Shown: positions 17,082-25,513, counted from the first letter of the stretch. The stretch: DNA of 64,000 nucleotides from Lachnospira pectinoschiza (GCF_900103815.1 NZ_FNHZ01000007.1:99565-163564), one strand, 5' to 3'. Numbers and translations are program-made. Notes: a model not told the origin generated them from the sequence alone.

Positions 17082-18186
17082 TCTTCTTAAACGTGGAAGT
17101 ATTGTTAACAAGGACGAAAGAGTCATTGATTACAATGAAATAATACAAAAAAAGATCGAGGCTCTTAGTGAAAGCTACGCAAGAAGAGATGAGGATGGTT
17201 TTGTTAATGGCCTTGATGCAGATTACATAGACTATGATGACTATGAAAATGATGAGGACATAGATTCCTTACTTGAAGATGGTGAAGAGTATGAGGAAGA
17301 TTATTCAGAGCTTACAGCAGATGTAGATGAGGAATTACAAAGGCTTTATAATCTTGAGAATATGGGCTTTGACGATGATGTATCACCAGAGGAGCGAGAC
17401 GCCATTTTACAAACAAGAGAAAAAAGAAAGCAGGCTCTTTTAGAAAAAAAGGAGGAGCTAATTGAGGAGGCAAGAAAGCTAAGAGGCAAATCTAAGCCAA
17501 AGGAAAGACAGGCAAGATCTGCGTCTAGGCCTACTCCTAATATTACTACAGAGAGTCTAGCCCAAATTAATAAACAGTCAGAGGAAATACTTGCTGCTGC
17601 CAATGAGGAGGCAGAAAGAATTTTAGAGGAAGCAAGACAAATGGCTGAGGGCATTGTTAATGAGGCTAATGAAGAAACAGAGGCTATTAAAAATGATGCA
17701 GCCCAGTCAGGATACAACGATGGTTGTATTAAAGCGGAAGCTAAAATTGAAGAAATGCGACAAGAACTTGATAATGAATATGAGCAAAGAAAAGAAGAGC
17801 TTGAAAGAGAGTATGAAGAAAAGAAGGCCAATATTGAGCCGGAGCTTGTGGACATTTTAACAGATGTATTTAAAAAGGTGACCTTAACTGTGGCAGAGGA
17901 TAATCAAGAGATTATTATGCATTTAATTAATGGGGTTATGAGAAATGCAGATAGCAGTCATAATTTTATTATTAAGGTTTCACCAGATGACTATAAATTC
18001 CTGATTAATAATCAGGGAAAGCTTTATGTGGCCATGTCAAAGGAAGTTAATATTGACATATTAGAGGATCCAACCATGAAGCGAAACGAGTGTATCATTG
18101 AAACGGATACGGGAGTATTTAATTGCGGCCTTGATATTGAGCTAGATAATCTAATTAAGGATTTAAAGCTACTTAGCTGCATTTAG
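17074..18186 (+). CDS. fliH: flagellar export ATPase regulator FliH
   Basis: About 370 residues, longer than enterobacterial FliH (235) as is common in Clostridia. The N-terminal MSNLLKRGSIVNKDERVID is followed by a very acidic segment (about 45-95), a long coiled coil (about 170-280) and the C-terminal FliH/YscL domain. FliH holds FliI and docks it at the C ring and export gate. The start is set at TTG 17074: a GGAGGTGA matching the anti-SD lies 8 nt upstream (17058-17065). The open frame extends further upstream through fliG without a comparable RBS. Confidence 0.88.
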   Translation: MSNLLKRGSIVNKDERVIDYNEIIQKKIEALSESYARRDEDGFVNGLDADYIDYDDYENDEDIDSLLEDGEEYEEDYSELTADVDEELQRLYNLENMGFDDDVSPEERDAILQTREKRKQALLEKKEELIEEARKLRGKSKPKERQARSASRPTPNITTESLAQINKQSEEILAAANEEAERILEEARQMAEGIVNEANEETEAIKNDAAQSGYNDGCIKAEAKIEEMRQELDNEYEQRKEELEREYEEKKANIEPELVDILTDVFKKVTLTVAEDNQEIIMHLINGVMRNADSSHNFIIKVSPDDYKFLINNQGKLYVAMSKEVNIDILEDPTMKRNECIIETDTGVFNCGLDIELDNLIKDLKLLSCI

Positions 18187-18247
18187 AAATTTACATTAGT
18201 AGATACATTTTCATTAGTAAATAAGAATAAGAGGGGGAGTGGCATTG

Positions 18248-19609
18248 GTGTCATTAGTAGACAGAAATAAATACTATGCTCTAACAGATAAGTCTTTTTA
18301 TGACAAGCTTGGTAAGGTTACCAAAATCGTAGGACTTACAATTGAATCTATTGGCCCAGATGCTAAGTTAAATGATCTATGCCGCATTGTCTCTGCGGAC
18401 AAATCTGTGGTTTTATATGCAGAGGTAGTAGGTTTTAGAGATTCTAGGGTTTTACTTATGCCCTTTGATGTAGTAGATGGCATAGGTCCTGGTTCCGTTG
18501 TGGAAAATACAGAACATCCCCTTTCAGTTAAGGTAGGAGATGAAATTCTAGGTCACACCCTAGATGGTCTTGGAAATCCCACAGATGGCTTTGAGCTTGA
18601 AACTAGCACAGAGTATTCTGTTGAGGCCACACCACCAGATCCTATGGATAGGGTAATTATTAATGAAGTGCTTCCTCTTGGAGTTAAGGCAGTAGATGGA
18701 CTTCTAACCGTTGGTAAGGGACAAAGAATCGGTATATTTGCAGGTTCAGGTGTTGGAAAATCCACCCTTCTTGGTATGTTTGCAAGAAATACTAAGGCGG
18801 ATATTAATGTAATTGCCTTAATTGGCGAGCGAGGAAGAGAAGTAAGAGAGTTTATTGAAAGGGATTTAGGTCCTGAGGGTATGAAACGTAGCGTGCTTGT
18901 AGTTGCTACCTCAGATAAGCCTGCCCTTATTAGAAATAAGGCAGCAAAAACTGCCACAGCAATAGCAGAATATTTTAGAGACCAGGGAAAGGACGTGCTT
19001 TTAATGATGGATTCATTAACTCGTTTTTCCATGGCACAACGTGAAATAGGTTTGGCCTCTGGTGAGCCGCCAGTTACAAGAGGTTATCCACCTTCAGTTT
19101 ATTCTGAAATGCCAAAGCTACTTGAAAGGGCTGGAATGTCAGATAAAGGTTCTATTACAGGTCTTTATACAGTCTTAGTTGATGGTGATGATTTTAATGA
19201 ACCCATCACTGATACTGCAAGATCTATTCTTGATGGTCATATTATGTTATCTAGAAAACTTGGCCATCAAAATCACTATCCAGCAATTGATGTTTTACAA
19301 AGTATATCAAGATGTATGAGCCAGATTGCAAGCCCTGAACATAAAAAAATGGCAGGACGACTAAAGACTGTTATGGCAACCTATAATGAAGCAGAGGACT
19401 TAATTAATATTGGAGCCTACAGGTCTGGTTCTAATAAAAATATTGACTATGCCGTTTATAAAATCGACAAGGTTAACGCCTTTTTATGCCAGCAAACAGA
19501 TGAGAAGTTTAGTTTTGATGAAGAACTTGCCCTTTTAGCTGACATTTTCTCAGATTATGAAAGCTTTGAAAAAGGGGAACTTAACCTATCTGGTGTAAAG
19601 CGAAAGTAG
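18248..19609 (+). CDS. fliI: flagellum-specific export ATPase FliI
   Basis: About 453 residues. An F1-beta-like ATPase with Walker A AGSGVGKST near residue 165, ALIGERGREVREF, a Walker B region VLLMMDSLTR and GYPPSVYSEMPKLLERAG. It forms a hexamer at the base of the type III export gate and unfolds or releases chaperone-substrate complexes. The exact start is uncertain: GTG 18239, TTG 18245 and GTG 18248 are in frame after GAGGGGGAG (18231-18239); 18248 gives the best spacing. The 52-bp gap after fliH contains a short repeated CATTAGTA. Confidence 0.96.
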   Translation: MSLVDRNKYYALTDKSFYDKLGKVTKIVGLTIESIGPDAKLNDLCRIVSADKSVVLYAEVVGFRDSRVLLMPFDVVDGIGPGSVVENTEHPLSVKVGDEILGHTLDGLGNPTDGFELETSTEYSVEATPPDPMDRVIINEVLPLGVKAVDGLLTVGKGQRIGIFAGSGVGKSTLLGMFARNTKADINVIALIGERGREVREFIERDLGPEGMKRSVLVVATSDKPALIRNKAAKTATAIAEYFRDQGKDVLLMMDSLTRFSMAQREIGLASGEPPVTRGYPPSVYSEMPKLLERAGMSDKGSITGLYTVLVDGDDFNEPITDTARSILDGHIMLSRKLGHQNHYPAIDVLQSISRCMSQIASPEHKKMAGRLKTVMATYNEAEDLINIGAYRSGSNKNIDYAVYKIDKVNAFLCQQTDEKFSFDEELALLADIFSDYESFEKGELNLSGVKRK

Positions 19610-19623
19610 GGAGTGAGTAGTCT

Positions 19624-20070
19624 ATGGCAAAGTTTGTTTATAGGATGGAAAATGTATTAAAACTTAAGGAACAAATCGAGAGTCAAAGACAGATGGAGTT
19701 TGTACAGGCACAAAATAAAGTTCTTGAAGAAGAGGAAAAAATGAAGGCCTTAATTAATCGTTACAGAGGATATGTAAATGATCAAAAGGAGGCCTCAAAA
19801 AATAAAATTAGCATTGTAAATTTACGACATTTCGGAGACTGTATAAGAGTTACAAAGGAGCTAATAAAGGCAGAAACGGTGCAAGTTAAGGTTGCAAAAA
19901 AGAATTTGGAGGTTGCACAAAAACGACTTGCAGATGCGGTTATGGAAAGAAAGATTCAGGATAAGTTAAAGGAAAGAGCCTTTGAAGAATTTAAGCAGGA
20001 ATTAAGTAAGGAAGAAATGAAAGAGATTGACGAAGTTATTAGTTTTAATTACAATAATCGTAGTATTTGA
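19624..20070 (+). CDS. fliJ: flagellar export protein FliJ
   Basis: 148 residues, almost entirely charged helix with a heptad-like coiled-coil pattern (RMENVLKLKEQIESQRQ and further), the expected size and layout for FliJ. It is the F1-gamma-like stalk of the FliI hexamer and contacts FlhA. The ATG has GGGAGTGAG upstream. The family is poorly conserved in sequence, so the call rests on position after fliI plus coiled-coil character. Confidence 0.9.
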   Translation: MAKFVYRMENVLKLKEQIESQRQMEFVQAQNKVLEEEEKMKALINRYRGYVNDQKEASKNKISIVNLRHFGDCIRVTKELIKAETVQVKVAKKNLEVAQKRLADAVMERKIQDKLKERAFEEFKQELSKEEMKEIDEVISFNYNNRSI

Positions 20071-20128
20071 ACGCAGTGTAAGCAATTTTAAAGAGTAGCT
20101 AGTTTACTAGACAAAAGGGGAGGTCTAT

Positions 20129-20899
20129 ATGGCTAAGAAAAAGTCTAAGGACGAAATTGAAGACGAGTTACAAAACGAAGATGAAGAAAAAGAAAAAGAA
20201 GGCGGGATATTAGCTAAACTTGGCAGTATCTTTATTGCTTTAATTGTCATCGCTATTTGGCTTGCAATCTTTGCCCTACTGATTAAGATGAATGTAGGGG
20301 GGATTGGTAGTATGTTGCGCCCTTATTTAAAAAATGTGCCGGGAATAAATATGATTTTGCCAGAGGGTTCTGATGAGGAGACAGCAAAAGAAACTGGCAG
20401 CAGCTATAAAACCCTAGCAGAAGCTCTTGATAGAATTAATGAGTTAGAGGCTCAAATTGAGGAGTATGAAAATAATGGCCAGACAGAAAAAATCTCAGAG
20501 CTTGAAGCAGAGGTAGCAAGACTTAAGGTCTTTGAAGAGAATGCAGAATACTATCAGCAGCTAAAGGATAAGTTTGATACAGAGGTAGTTTATACAGATA
20601 ACGCCCCTGATATTGAAAACTATAAGAGCTGGTATGAGTCTATTGATGCAGATAATGCGGCCAAAATCTATGAGCAGGTTATAAAGGATTTAGCTTATTC
20701 TGAGGCAGTAAAAGAGTGGGCTAGTACCTTTGGTAGTATGGAAGCTGCCAATGCTGCAGCAATTTTAGAAGAAATGACAGGAGATACAGACCTTGTGGCA
20801 GATATTTTACTTAATTTAGATACAGAGGTTAGAGCTGCTATTATGGCAGAGATGGATACTGTCTTTGCTGCTAAGCTAACAAAGGTTATGTATCCATAG
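20129..20899 (+). CDS. motE: MotE/YlxF-like flagellar protein with MgtE-N domain
   Basis: 256 residues. An acidic/basic N-terminus is followed by one membrane helix (about 31-53), a coiled coil (about 85-140) and a C-terminal MgtE intracellular-N-like domain (AAAILEEMTGDTDLVADILLNLDTEVRAAIM). Position between fliJ and fliK is that of B. subtilis ylxF. In Helicobacter and related bacteria, MotE proteins are structural or chaperone partners of the stator; the Firmicutes role is less clear. AGGGGAGG precedes the ATG. It is the last gene before a double terminator, so it may end the first transcription block. Confidence 0.82.
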   Translation: MAKKKSKDEIEDELQNEDEEKEKEGGILAKLGSIFIALIVIAIWLAIFALLIKMNVGGIGSMLRPYLKNVPGINMILPEGSDEETAKETGSSYKTLAEALDRINELEAQIEEYENNGQTEKISELEAEVARLKVFEENAEYYQQLKDKFDTEVVYTDNAPDIENYKSWYESIDADNAAKIYEQVIKDLAYSEAVKEWASTFGSMEAANAAAILEEMTGDTDLVADILLNLDTEVRAAIMAEMDTVFAAKLTKVMYP

Positions 20900-20950
20900 C
20901 TATAAGCTAAGTAGCAGACCCGAATCCGGCGCTAGACTTACGAGCGAGTC

Positions 20951-20978
20951 TTGACAAATAAAGTCGGAGATATATTTT
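20951..20978 (+). promoter_or_regulatory. weak candidate promoter downstream of motE
   Basis: TTGACA (20951-20956) is a perfect -35, but the -10 is poor: TATTTT with 16 nt or TATATT with 14 nt spacing. Upstream, AGACT/AGTCT (about 20935-20950) can form a short hairpin. A transcript from here would meet the terminator at 20996 almost at once. Low confidence. Confidence 0.25.
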
Positions 20979-20995
20979 CAAAAGGATAAGCTTAC

Positions 20996-21057
20996 AACCC
21001 TTTCTAATTAGGAAAGTTTTTTTAGGAAAATGTTACTAATTAGGAAGGGTTATTTTT
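20996..21057 (+). terminator. double (alternative) intrinsic terminator after motE
   Basis: Small hairpin: CTTTC (21000-21004) with GAAAG (21012-21016) followed by seven Ts. Large hairpin: AACCCTTTCTAATTAG (20996-21011) pairs with CTAATTAGGAAGGGTT (21036-21051) with one G-U and is followed by ATTTTT. The two share the left arm and cannot form together, but both end in a T-tract. A related element lies downstream of polC. Confidence 0.75.
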
Positions 21058-21082
21058 GTGCCTGTAATTAGAAAACTTGTAC

Positions 21083-21110
21083 TAAATTAGCCGCTATTCA
21101 CTTCCGATAT
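21083..21110 (+). promoter_or_regulatory. candidate sigma-D (sigma-28) promoter of fliK-flgD-flgE block
   Basis: TAAA (21083-21086), 16 nt, then TCCGATAT (21103-21110). The known B. subtilis sigma-D consensus is TAAA, 14-16 nt, GCCGATAT, so only the first base of the -10 differs. The predicted start is about 15 nt before the fliK ATG, leaving just room for AAAGGAGG. FliA itself is encoded at 44624. Confidence 0.5.
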
Positions 21111-21132
21111 ATTTCTTGAAAGGAGGTAGTAG

Positions 21133-22563
21133 ATGCAACTAGCCAATTTAGAAACTAGCTTAAAGCTAAACTTTAACATGGGTCCAAACAGCACATCAAA
21201 AAAATTATCGGGCCCTGAGACTAATCCTTTTGGACAAGTTTTAAAAAATACACTAAAGACAAGTAATAGCACATCAAAAGAAACTAATGAAAGCTTTGCA
21301 AGTACACAGACAAAGCAAGTTAAAACTAATGATAATAATACTAATAAGGCTGATTTTGATAATGAGATTAAAACTTCTAATAATGAACTAGAATCAAGCG
21401 TAAACAAGTTAGAAGAAGTAGATGAAAGCACATCAATTCCTACAGATCTTATTAATGAAGAAGCCAAGGAAATTATTAGTGAAATCGCAGACTTACTTGA
21501 TATTGACAGCGATGAAATTATTGAAACCATGGCAAGTCTTAACATGAATGTATTTGACCTATTTGATTTATCAAAGATTCAAGAACTTATGTTAGAACTA
21601 AATGGCGAGGGTGAAATTGCTTTAATTGTAGACGGAGATTTTTCATCTAAGCTTGAAGACATATTAGCATTTGTAAAGGACAAAATAGAAGACTTAGCAG
21701 AAAGTTTTGATATTCCAGTTGAAGAGCTTAGAAAAAATTTTGAGGGAGAGAAAAATATCTTTGAGGGCATATTCCTTAAAGAAGACAATAAAGAGTTAGT
21801 AGATACTAGTAAGCTAAATGCACAAAGCCAGCTTATAAGTCCTAAGCAAGCTTTTAATGAAGCTTCATTAGAAGAACCAAAGGAGGATTCACTAGAATCG
21901 GTAATTGAAGAAAAAACAATTATTAATCTAGAAAAAAATCCGGCCCAGGCAAATGAAAATGCAAGTTCTAATGAAAAGGGGCAAGACATTTTTAATAACA
22001 AAAAGGAAGACCTAAATACAGCAACAGTTAATAATCAGACAGTAACTTCCGATGTTTATAAAAATTTTGCCAACGCATTAGAATCCATTGAAAATACCAC
22101 AATCAATCAGGTAGACGTAGCAAGACAGGTAATTGATCAAATCAAACTAACTAGCAGTCAGAATCTAAATCAGATTGAGGTAATGTTAAATCCTGAAAAT
22201 CTTGGCTCAGTACATGTAACAGTTACAGCTAAGGAAGGAATTATAACAGCAGAACTTACAGCTACTAATGAGGCGGTTAAGAAAGCCCTAGAAAATCAGA
22301 TGCAGACCTTAAAGGAAAACTTTAATAATCAGGGAATTAAGGTTGAGGCAGTTTCAGTAACTATTGAGAGCCACTCTTTTGAGGGAAATACTAGTTTTGA
22401 AGGGGATACAAGCAAGGACAATTTAGGACAGGATAAGAAAAAAAGAATGAATCTTGATTTAAGTTCGCTAAATGACCTTGATTTTGAAGAGCTAACTGCC
22501 GATGAAATAAGAGCAAGGGATTTAATTGAAAACGGCGATGCTTCCGTTTCTTATTTAGCATAA
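21133..22563 (+). CDS. fliK: flagellar hook-length control protein FliK
   Basis: 476 residues. The long N-terminal part is low-complexity, rich in Asn, Ser, Glu and Lys, as expected for the molecular-ruler domain. The C-terminal Flg_hook domain (about 335-415) has IEVMLNPENLGSVHVTVTA and LKENFNNQGIKVEAVSVTI. FliK measures the hook and switches FlhB substrate specificity. AAAGGAGG lies 6 nt before the ATG. The gene follows a terminator and a sigma-D-like promoter and is followed by flgD 16 bp later. Confidence 0.93.
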   Translation: MQLANLETSLKLNFNMGPNSTSKKLSGPETNPFGQVLKNTLKTSNSTSKETNESFASTQTKQVKTNDNNTNKADFDNEIKTSNNELESSVNKLEEVDESTSIPTDLINEEAKEIISEIADLLDIDSDEIIETMASLNMNVFDLFDLSKIQELMLELNGEGEIALIVDGDFSSKLEDILAFVKDKIEDLAESFDIPVEELRKNFEGEKNIFEGIFLKEDNKELVDTSKLNAQSQLISPKQAFNEASLEEPKEDSLESVIEEKTIINLEKNPAQANENASSNEKGQDIFNNKKEDLNTATVNNQTVTSDVYKNFANALESIENTTINQVDVARQVIDQIKLTSSQNLNQIEVMLNPENLGSVHVTVTAKEGIITAELTATNEAVKKALENQMQTLKENFNNQGIKVEAVSVTIESHSFEGNTSFEGDTSKDNLGQDKKKRMNLDLSSLNDLDFEELTADEIRARDLIENGDASVSYLA

Positions 22564-22579
22564 AAGAAAGGAGTTTTTT

Positions 22580-23047
22580 ATGGCATCAGAAGTAGGAGTT
22601 TGGTCGCAGGTTAATGCCGATGGCAGCGTTTCACAAACCGCTACAACAATGAGTTCAAGTCTTAGTTCTATGGGTTCTACAGAAAGTAAGACAACAATTG
22701 ATGTAGACGGATTTTTACAGTTAATGGTAGCTGAAATGCAAAACCAAGACCCATTAGAGCCAACAGATAATTCAAAATACATGGCTCAGCTTGCTACATT
22801 TACACAGGTAGAAGCAACAACAGAAATGAATGACAATCAGATTAAGCAAACAGCTTCTAACTTAGTTGGTAAATACGTAATTATGAAAACTAGTACAAAT
22901 AATGACGGTTTTGTTGGTGGCAAGGTTGATTATTGGGAAGAGATAAGCGACGTTTTATATCTAGGCATTGGAGATAAATTATATGACATTAACGATTTAG
23001 ACACAGTAATGGACGATGAATATTTCGACGTTTGGTCAGCACAGTAA
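22580..23047 (+). CDS. flgD: flagellar hook assembly scaffold FlgD
   Basis: 155 residues, the short Firmicutes form. The conserved core is DGFLQLMVAEMQNQDPLEP followed by FTQVEATTEMND. The protein caps the growing hook and is exported; the enterobacterial C-terminal Tudor/FnIII portion is largely absent. AAAGGAG precedes the ATG. It lies between fliK and the TIGR02530 gene, the usual order in Clostridia. Confidence 0.95.
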   Translation: MASEVGVWSQVNADGSVSQTATTMSSSLSSMGSTESKTTIDVDGFLQLMVAEMQNQDPLEPTDNSKYMAQLATFTQVEATTEMNDNQIKQTASNLVGKYVIMKTSTNNDGFVGGKVDYWEEISDVLYLGIGDKLYDINDLDTVMDDEYFDVWSAQ

Positions 23048-23068
23048 TCTAAAGAAGAGGTGACCGAT

Positions 23069-23491
23069 ATGAATAATATTGTAAATGGAAATATTAACTC
23101 AATTGAAGCTATGACCGATGCCGTACTTAAGTCTACTAAGCAAACTAGTAAGACAAATGAGTATAGCGGTCCAAGTTTTAAAGAGATATTTAATTCAAAA
23201 GCTTCTATTGATTCCGTTATTTCAAATAGTAGTATTGGCCAGGTAAAATTTTCAAAACACGCAAATCAGAGACTTGAAGAAAGAGACATAAATTTAAGTG
23301 ATGAACAATTAAACAGGCTAGAAGAAGGAACACAAAAAGCAATTTCTAAAGGAATAAAGGAATCTTTAGTATTAGTTGATAACCTTGCATTTATAGTTAA
23401 TACAACTAACAAAACAGTTGTAACAGCGATGGATAGTCAATCTAATGAGGAAAACGTATATACCAATATTGATGGAGCTGTTGTAATTTAG
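23069..23491 (+). CDS. flagellar operon protein of the TIGR02530 type
   Basis: 140 residues. The C-terminal half, VKFSKHANQRLEERDINLS through LVVDNLAFIV-like strands to TVVTAMD, matches what I recall of the conserved domain of the small flagellar operon protein (TIGR02530) always found between flgD and flgE in Firmicutes. Its function is unknown; a role in hook assembly is inferred from position. ATG 23069 follows GAGGTGA by 5 nt, better than the in-frame GTG at 23060. A 134-bp gap with strong predicted RNA structure separates it from flgE. Confidence 0.85.
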   Translation: MNNIVNGNINSIEAMTDAVLKSTKQTSKTNEYSGPSFKEIFNSKASIDSVISNSSIGQVKFSKHANQRLEERDINLSDEQLNRLEEGTQKAISKGIKESLVLVDNLAFIVNTTNKTVVTAMDSQSNEENVYTNIDGAVVI

Positions 23492-23499
23492 CCGGACCT

Positions 23500-23616
23500 T
23501 TTGGAGGTTAACATCCCAGACTGCTTGAAGGGATGAGCAACATTTTCTATTAATATGGTGTCATCGTGATTAACCTAATTGCATTAGTGGAAACACTATC
23601 AAACTAAATTAGGAGG
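23500..23616 (+). promoter_or_regulatory. structured 5' region upstream of flgE that can occlude its RBS
   Basis: Several stems can be drawn: CATCCC/GGGATG (23512-23517 with 23530-23535), a closing GGTTAA/TTAACC around it (~23506 with ~23570-23575), and CCTAATT (about 23574-23580) with AATTAGG (about 23608-23613). The last stem encloses TAGTG-GAAA-CACTA, a GNRA-tetraloop hairpin (23585-23598). The last stem covers part of the AGGAGG (23611-23616) of flgE. No known riboswitch consensus was recognised. Confidence 0.5.
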
Positions 23617-23625
23617 ACAAATATT

Positions 23626-24948
23626 ATGATGAGATCATTATTCTCTGCTGTGTCAGGTTTAAAGGCGCATCAGACAAGAATGGATGTAGTTGGTAATAAT
23701 ATTGCCAATGTAAATACAGTGGCTTATAAGTCACAGTCAATGACATTTTCAGAGGTTTTTTATCAGACAACACAAACTGCTTCAGGACCTAATGATACAA
23801 AGGGTGGTACAAACCCAAAGCAGATCGGTTTAGGTTCATCTGTAGGAAGTATTGCTACTGCAGTTTCAACAGAAGGTGCTTCAGAGCGTACAGATAATCC
23901 TTACGATTTACAGATTTCTGGAAGTTCTTTCTTTGTTGTAAGTAGTGCAGGAAATACATACTTTACAAGAGCTGGTAACTTTAAGGTAGATGAAAGCGGT
24001 GCCTTAGTTACATCAGATGGTGCTAATGTAATGGGTTGGCAGACAGATGATGATGGTAATATTGTAAAAGATATTGTATCAAAGCTTTATGTTACAAGTT
24101 CAGAATTTACATATACAGCGCCAGCAAGAACAACAGCCCTTACCCTTACAGGAAATATCAATGCTTCTTCTACAGATTCAATTACAACAACAATGAACTT
24201 CTATGATAGTGTTGGTAACTCATATCAGGCTACAGTAACACTTGATTATGTAGATTCAGGTTCAGATACAGTAAAGACTTATAGTATTACACCAGTTTCA
24301 ATTTCACAGAATGGTTCAATTACAAATCTTTCCTTTGATGTTTCAGGTCAGATTAGCTTTAATGCCGTAACTGGTGCCTCACTTGAATCAAACAGCGAAA
24401 TCGTTTTAACTCTTAATAATAACGGCAGCGGTTCTACAGAAGTTTTATTAGATACTGTAGGTGCTGAAGATACATATCAGATAAATCTTGATGCCTCAGG
24501 TCTTACAATGTACTCAGATAAGACATCAGTTAAGTCTTCAATGGGTATTACAGAAGATGGTTCAACAACTGGTGCAGGTAAGGCAACAGGTACAATGACA
24601 TCAGTAGGTATTGATACATCAGGTTGTATCGTAGCAAGTTATAGTAATGGTGATACAGTAACAATTGGTCAGATTGCTGTAGCAAGCTTTGCTAACCCAG
24701 AAGGTCTTGAAAAAGCAGGTGAAAACCTTTGGGCTGCAACTCTTAACTCAGGTCTCTTTGATGGAATTGGTGAAGACGTTACAGCAGGGGATGGCAAGAT
24801 CACATCTGGCGTATTAGAGATGTCAAATGTAGACTTATCATCAGAGTTTACAACAATGATTACAACTCAGAGAGGTTTCCAGGCTAATTCAAGAATCATT
24901 ACAGTATCAGATACAATGCTTGAGGAATTAATCAACTTAAAGAGATAA
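23626..24948 (+). CDS. flgE: flagellar hook protein FlgE
   Basis: 440 residues. N-terminal MMRSLFSAVSGLKAHQTRMD and GNNIANVNTVAYKSQSMTF, the rod/hook family signature, are followed by a Thr/Ser-rich surface domain and the C-terminal DLSSEFTTMITTQRGFQANS motif. It builds the hook under the FlgD cap. Two consecutive ATGs occur; 23626 has AGGAGG 9 nt upstream. Many codons are of the highly used type in this genome (ACA, GGT, TCA), consistent with high expression. A strong terminator follows. Confidence 0.97.
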   Translation: MMRSLFSAVSGLKAHQTRMDVVGNNIANVNTVAYKSQSMTFSEVFYQTTQTASGPNDTKGGTNPKQIGLGSSVGSIATAVSTEGASERTDNPYDLQISGSSFFVVSSAGNTYFTRAGNFKVDESGALVTSDGANVMGWQTDDDGNIVKDIVSKLYVTSSEFTYTAPARTTALTLTGNINASSTDSITTTMNFYDSVGNSYQATVTLDYVDSGSDTVKTYSITPVSISQNGSITNLSFDVSGQISFNAVTGASLESNSEIVLTLNNNGSGSTEVLLDTVGAEDTYQINLDASGLTMYSDKTSVKSSMGITEDGSTTGAGKATGTMTSVGIDTSGCIVASYSNGDTVTIGQIAVASFANPEGLEKAGENLWAATLNSGLFDGIGEDVTAGDGKITSGVLEMSNVDLSSEFTTMITTQRGFQANSRIITVSDTMLEELINLKR

Positions 24949-24966
24949 ATTTTAGCATTTAACACA

Positions 24967-25001
24967 AGAGGCGCTAATTTCATTTTAGCGCCTCTTTTTT
25001 T
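24967..25001 (+). terminator. strong intrinsic terminator after flgE
   Basis: 11-bp GC-rich stem AGAGGCGCTAA (24967-24977) with TTAGCGCCTCT (24985-24995), loop TTTCATT, then a T-tract of seven. It ends the fliK-flgE block and splits the flagellar cluster. Confidence 0.92.
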
Positions 25002-25306
25002 CTCTGTGCTAATAAAGCATTTTAACTCAGTCGGGGTACAAACTAATCTTTATGAAAATGTATTTATAAGGAAAATTTGTCTGATTTAGCTAGGTAATTA
25101 GTACTATACAATTAGTGTAAAAGTATTGAAAAACTAAAATAATAGAAAAATATTAGTGAAAAATGACACATTTTCAAAAAAATATGTTAGAATAAAGAAA
25201 AATAGTGGTTAAAATAAATATATATTATTGCTTTATTTAGCTAAAAGTGTTTTAATATTATTAGTGAACATCGTGACAAATTACATAAGAGTCTTGGGGG
25301 AAAGAT
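25002..25306 (+). promoter_or_regulatory. AT-rich promoter region of the swrD-mot-fli-che block with CodY-box-like site
   Basis: No gene is seen in this 305-bp stretch. TGACAC (25064-25069) and the extended -10 TGTTAGAAT (TAGAAT 25088-25093) lie 18 nt apart, giving a start near 25100 and a ~200-nt leader. CATTTTCAAAAAAAT (25069-25083) matches the AATTTTCWGAAAATT CodY box at 12 of 15 positions and lies between -35 and -10, where binding would repress. The rest of the leader is A/T-rich without obvious strong hairpins. Confidence 0.4.
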
Positions 25307-25513
25307 ATGATTGACGTTACTAGATTTAATGATAAAAAGTTCGTGCTTAATGCTGAGCTAATCGAATCCATAGAAGAGACTCCAGACACAGTCATTACTT
25401 TAACTAATGGGCATAAATATCTCGTAAAAGAGACGATTGATGAGGTTATAGATAAGGTCTATAGCTACAAGTCTAGGATATTTTCTCAATTCGCAAAGGT
25501 AAATGATAACTAA
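25307..25513 (+). CDS. swrD: SwrD/FlbD-family flagellar protein
   Basis: 68 residues. The protein starts MIDVTRFNDKKFVLNAELIE, followed by TPDTVITLTNGHKYLVKE and VIDKVYSYKSRI, the FlbD family pattern. In B. subtilis the homologue SwrD (YlzI), located after flgE, raises motor torque and is needed for swarming. Here the next genes are motA and motB, which fits a stator-related role better than a regulatory one. GGGGGAAAG precedes the ATG. Confidence 0.9.
   Translation: MIDVTRFNDKKFVLNAELIESIEETPDTVITLTNGHKYLVKETIDEVIDKVYSYKSRIFSQFAKVNDN

Noticed and set aside
20900..20995. Possible small structured RNA downstream of motE (AGACT/AGTCT hairpin, higher GC)
   Set aside because: Only a 5-bp stem and a poor -10; not enough to call an RNA gene. 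Kept as a weak promoter entry.
23045..23070. TAAT-N14-ACCGATAT at the flgD/TIGR02530 junction as a sigma-D promoter
   Set aside because: The -35 is TAAT, and the -10 overlaps the RBS-to-start spacer, so a start would fall within the coding region.
23492..23625. Cyclic-di-GMP riboswitch upstream of flgE
   Set aside because: None of the conserved bases of cyclic-di-GMP-I or -II aptamers that I know could be placed.
23563..25275. Shared CATCGTGA before flgE and before swrD as a common operator
   Set aside because: An 8-base match found only twice, without symmetry or similar flanks, is likely chance.
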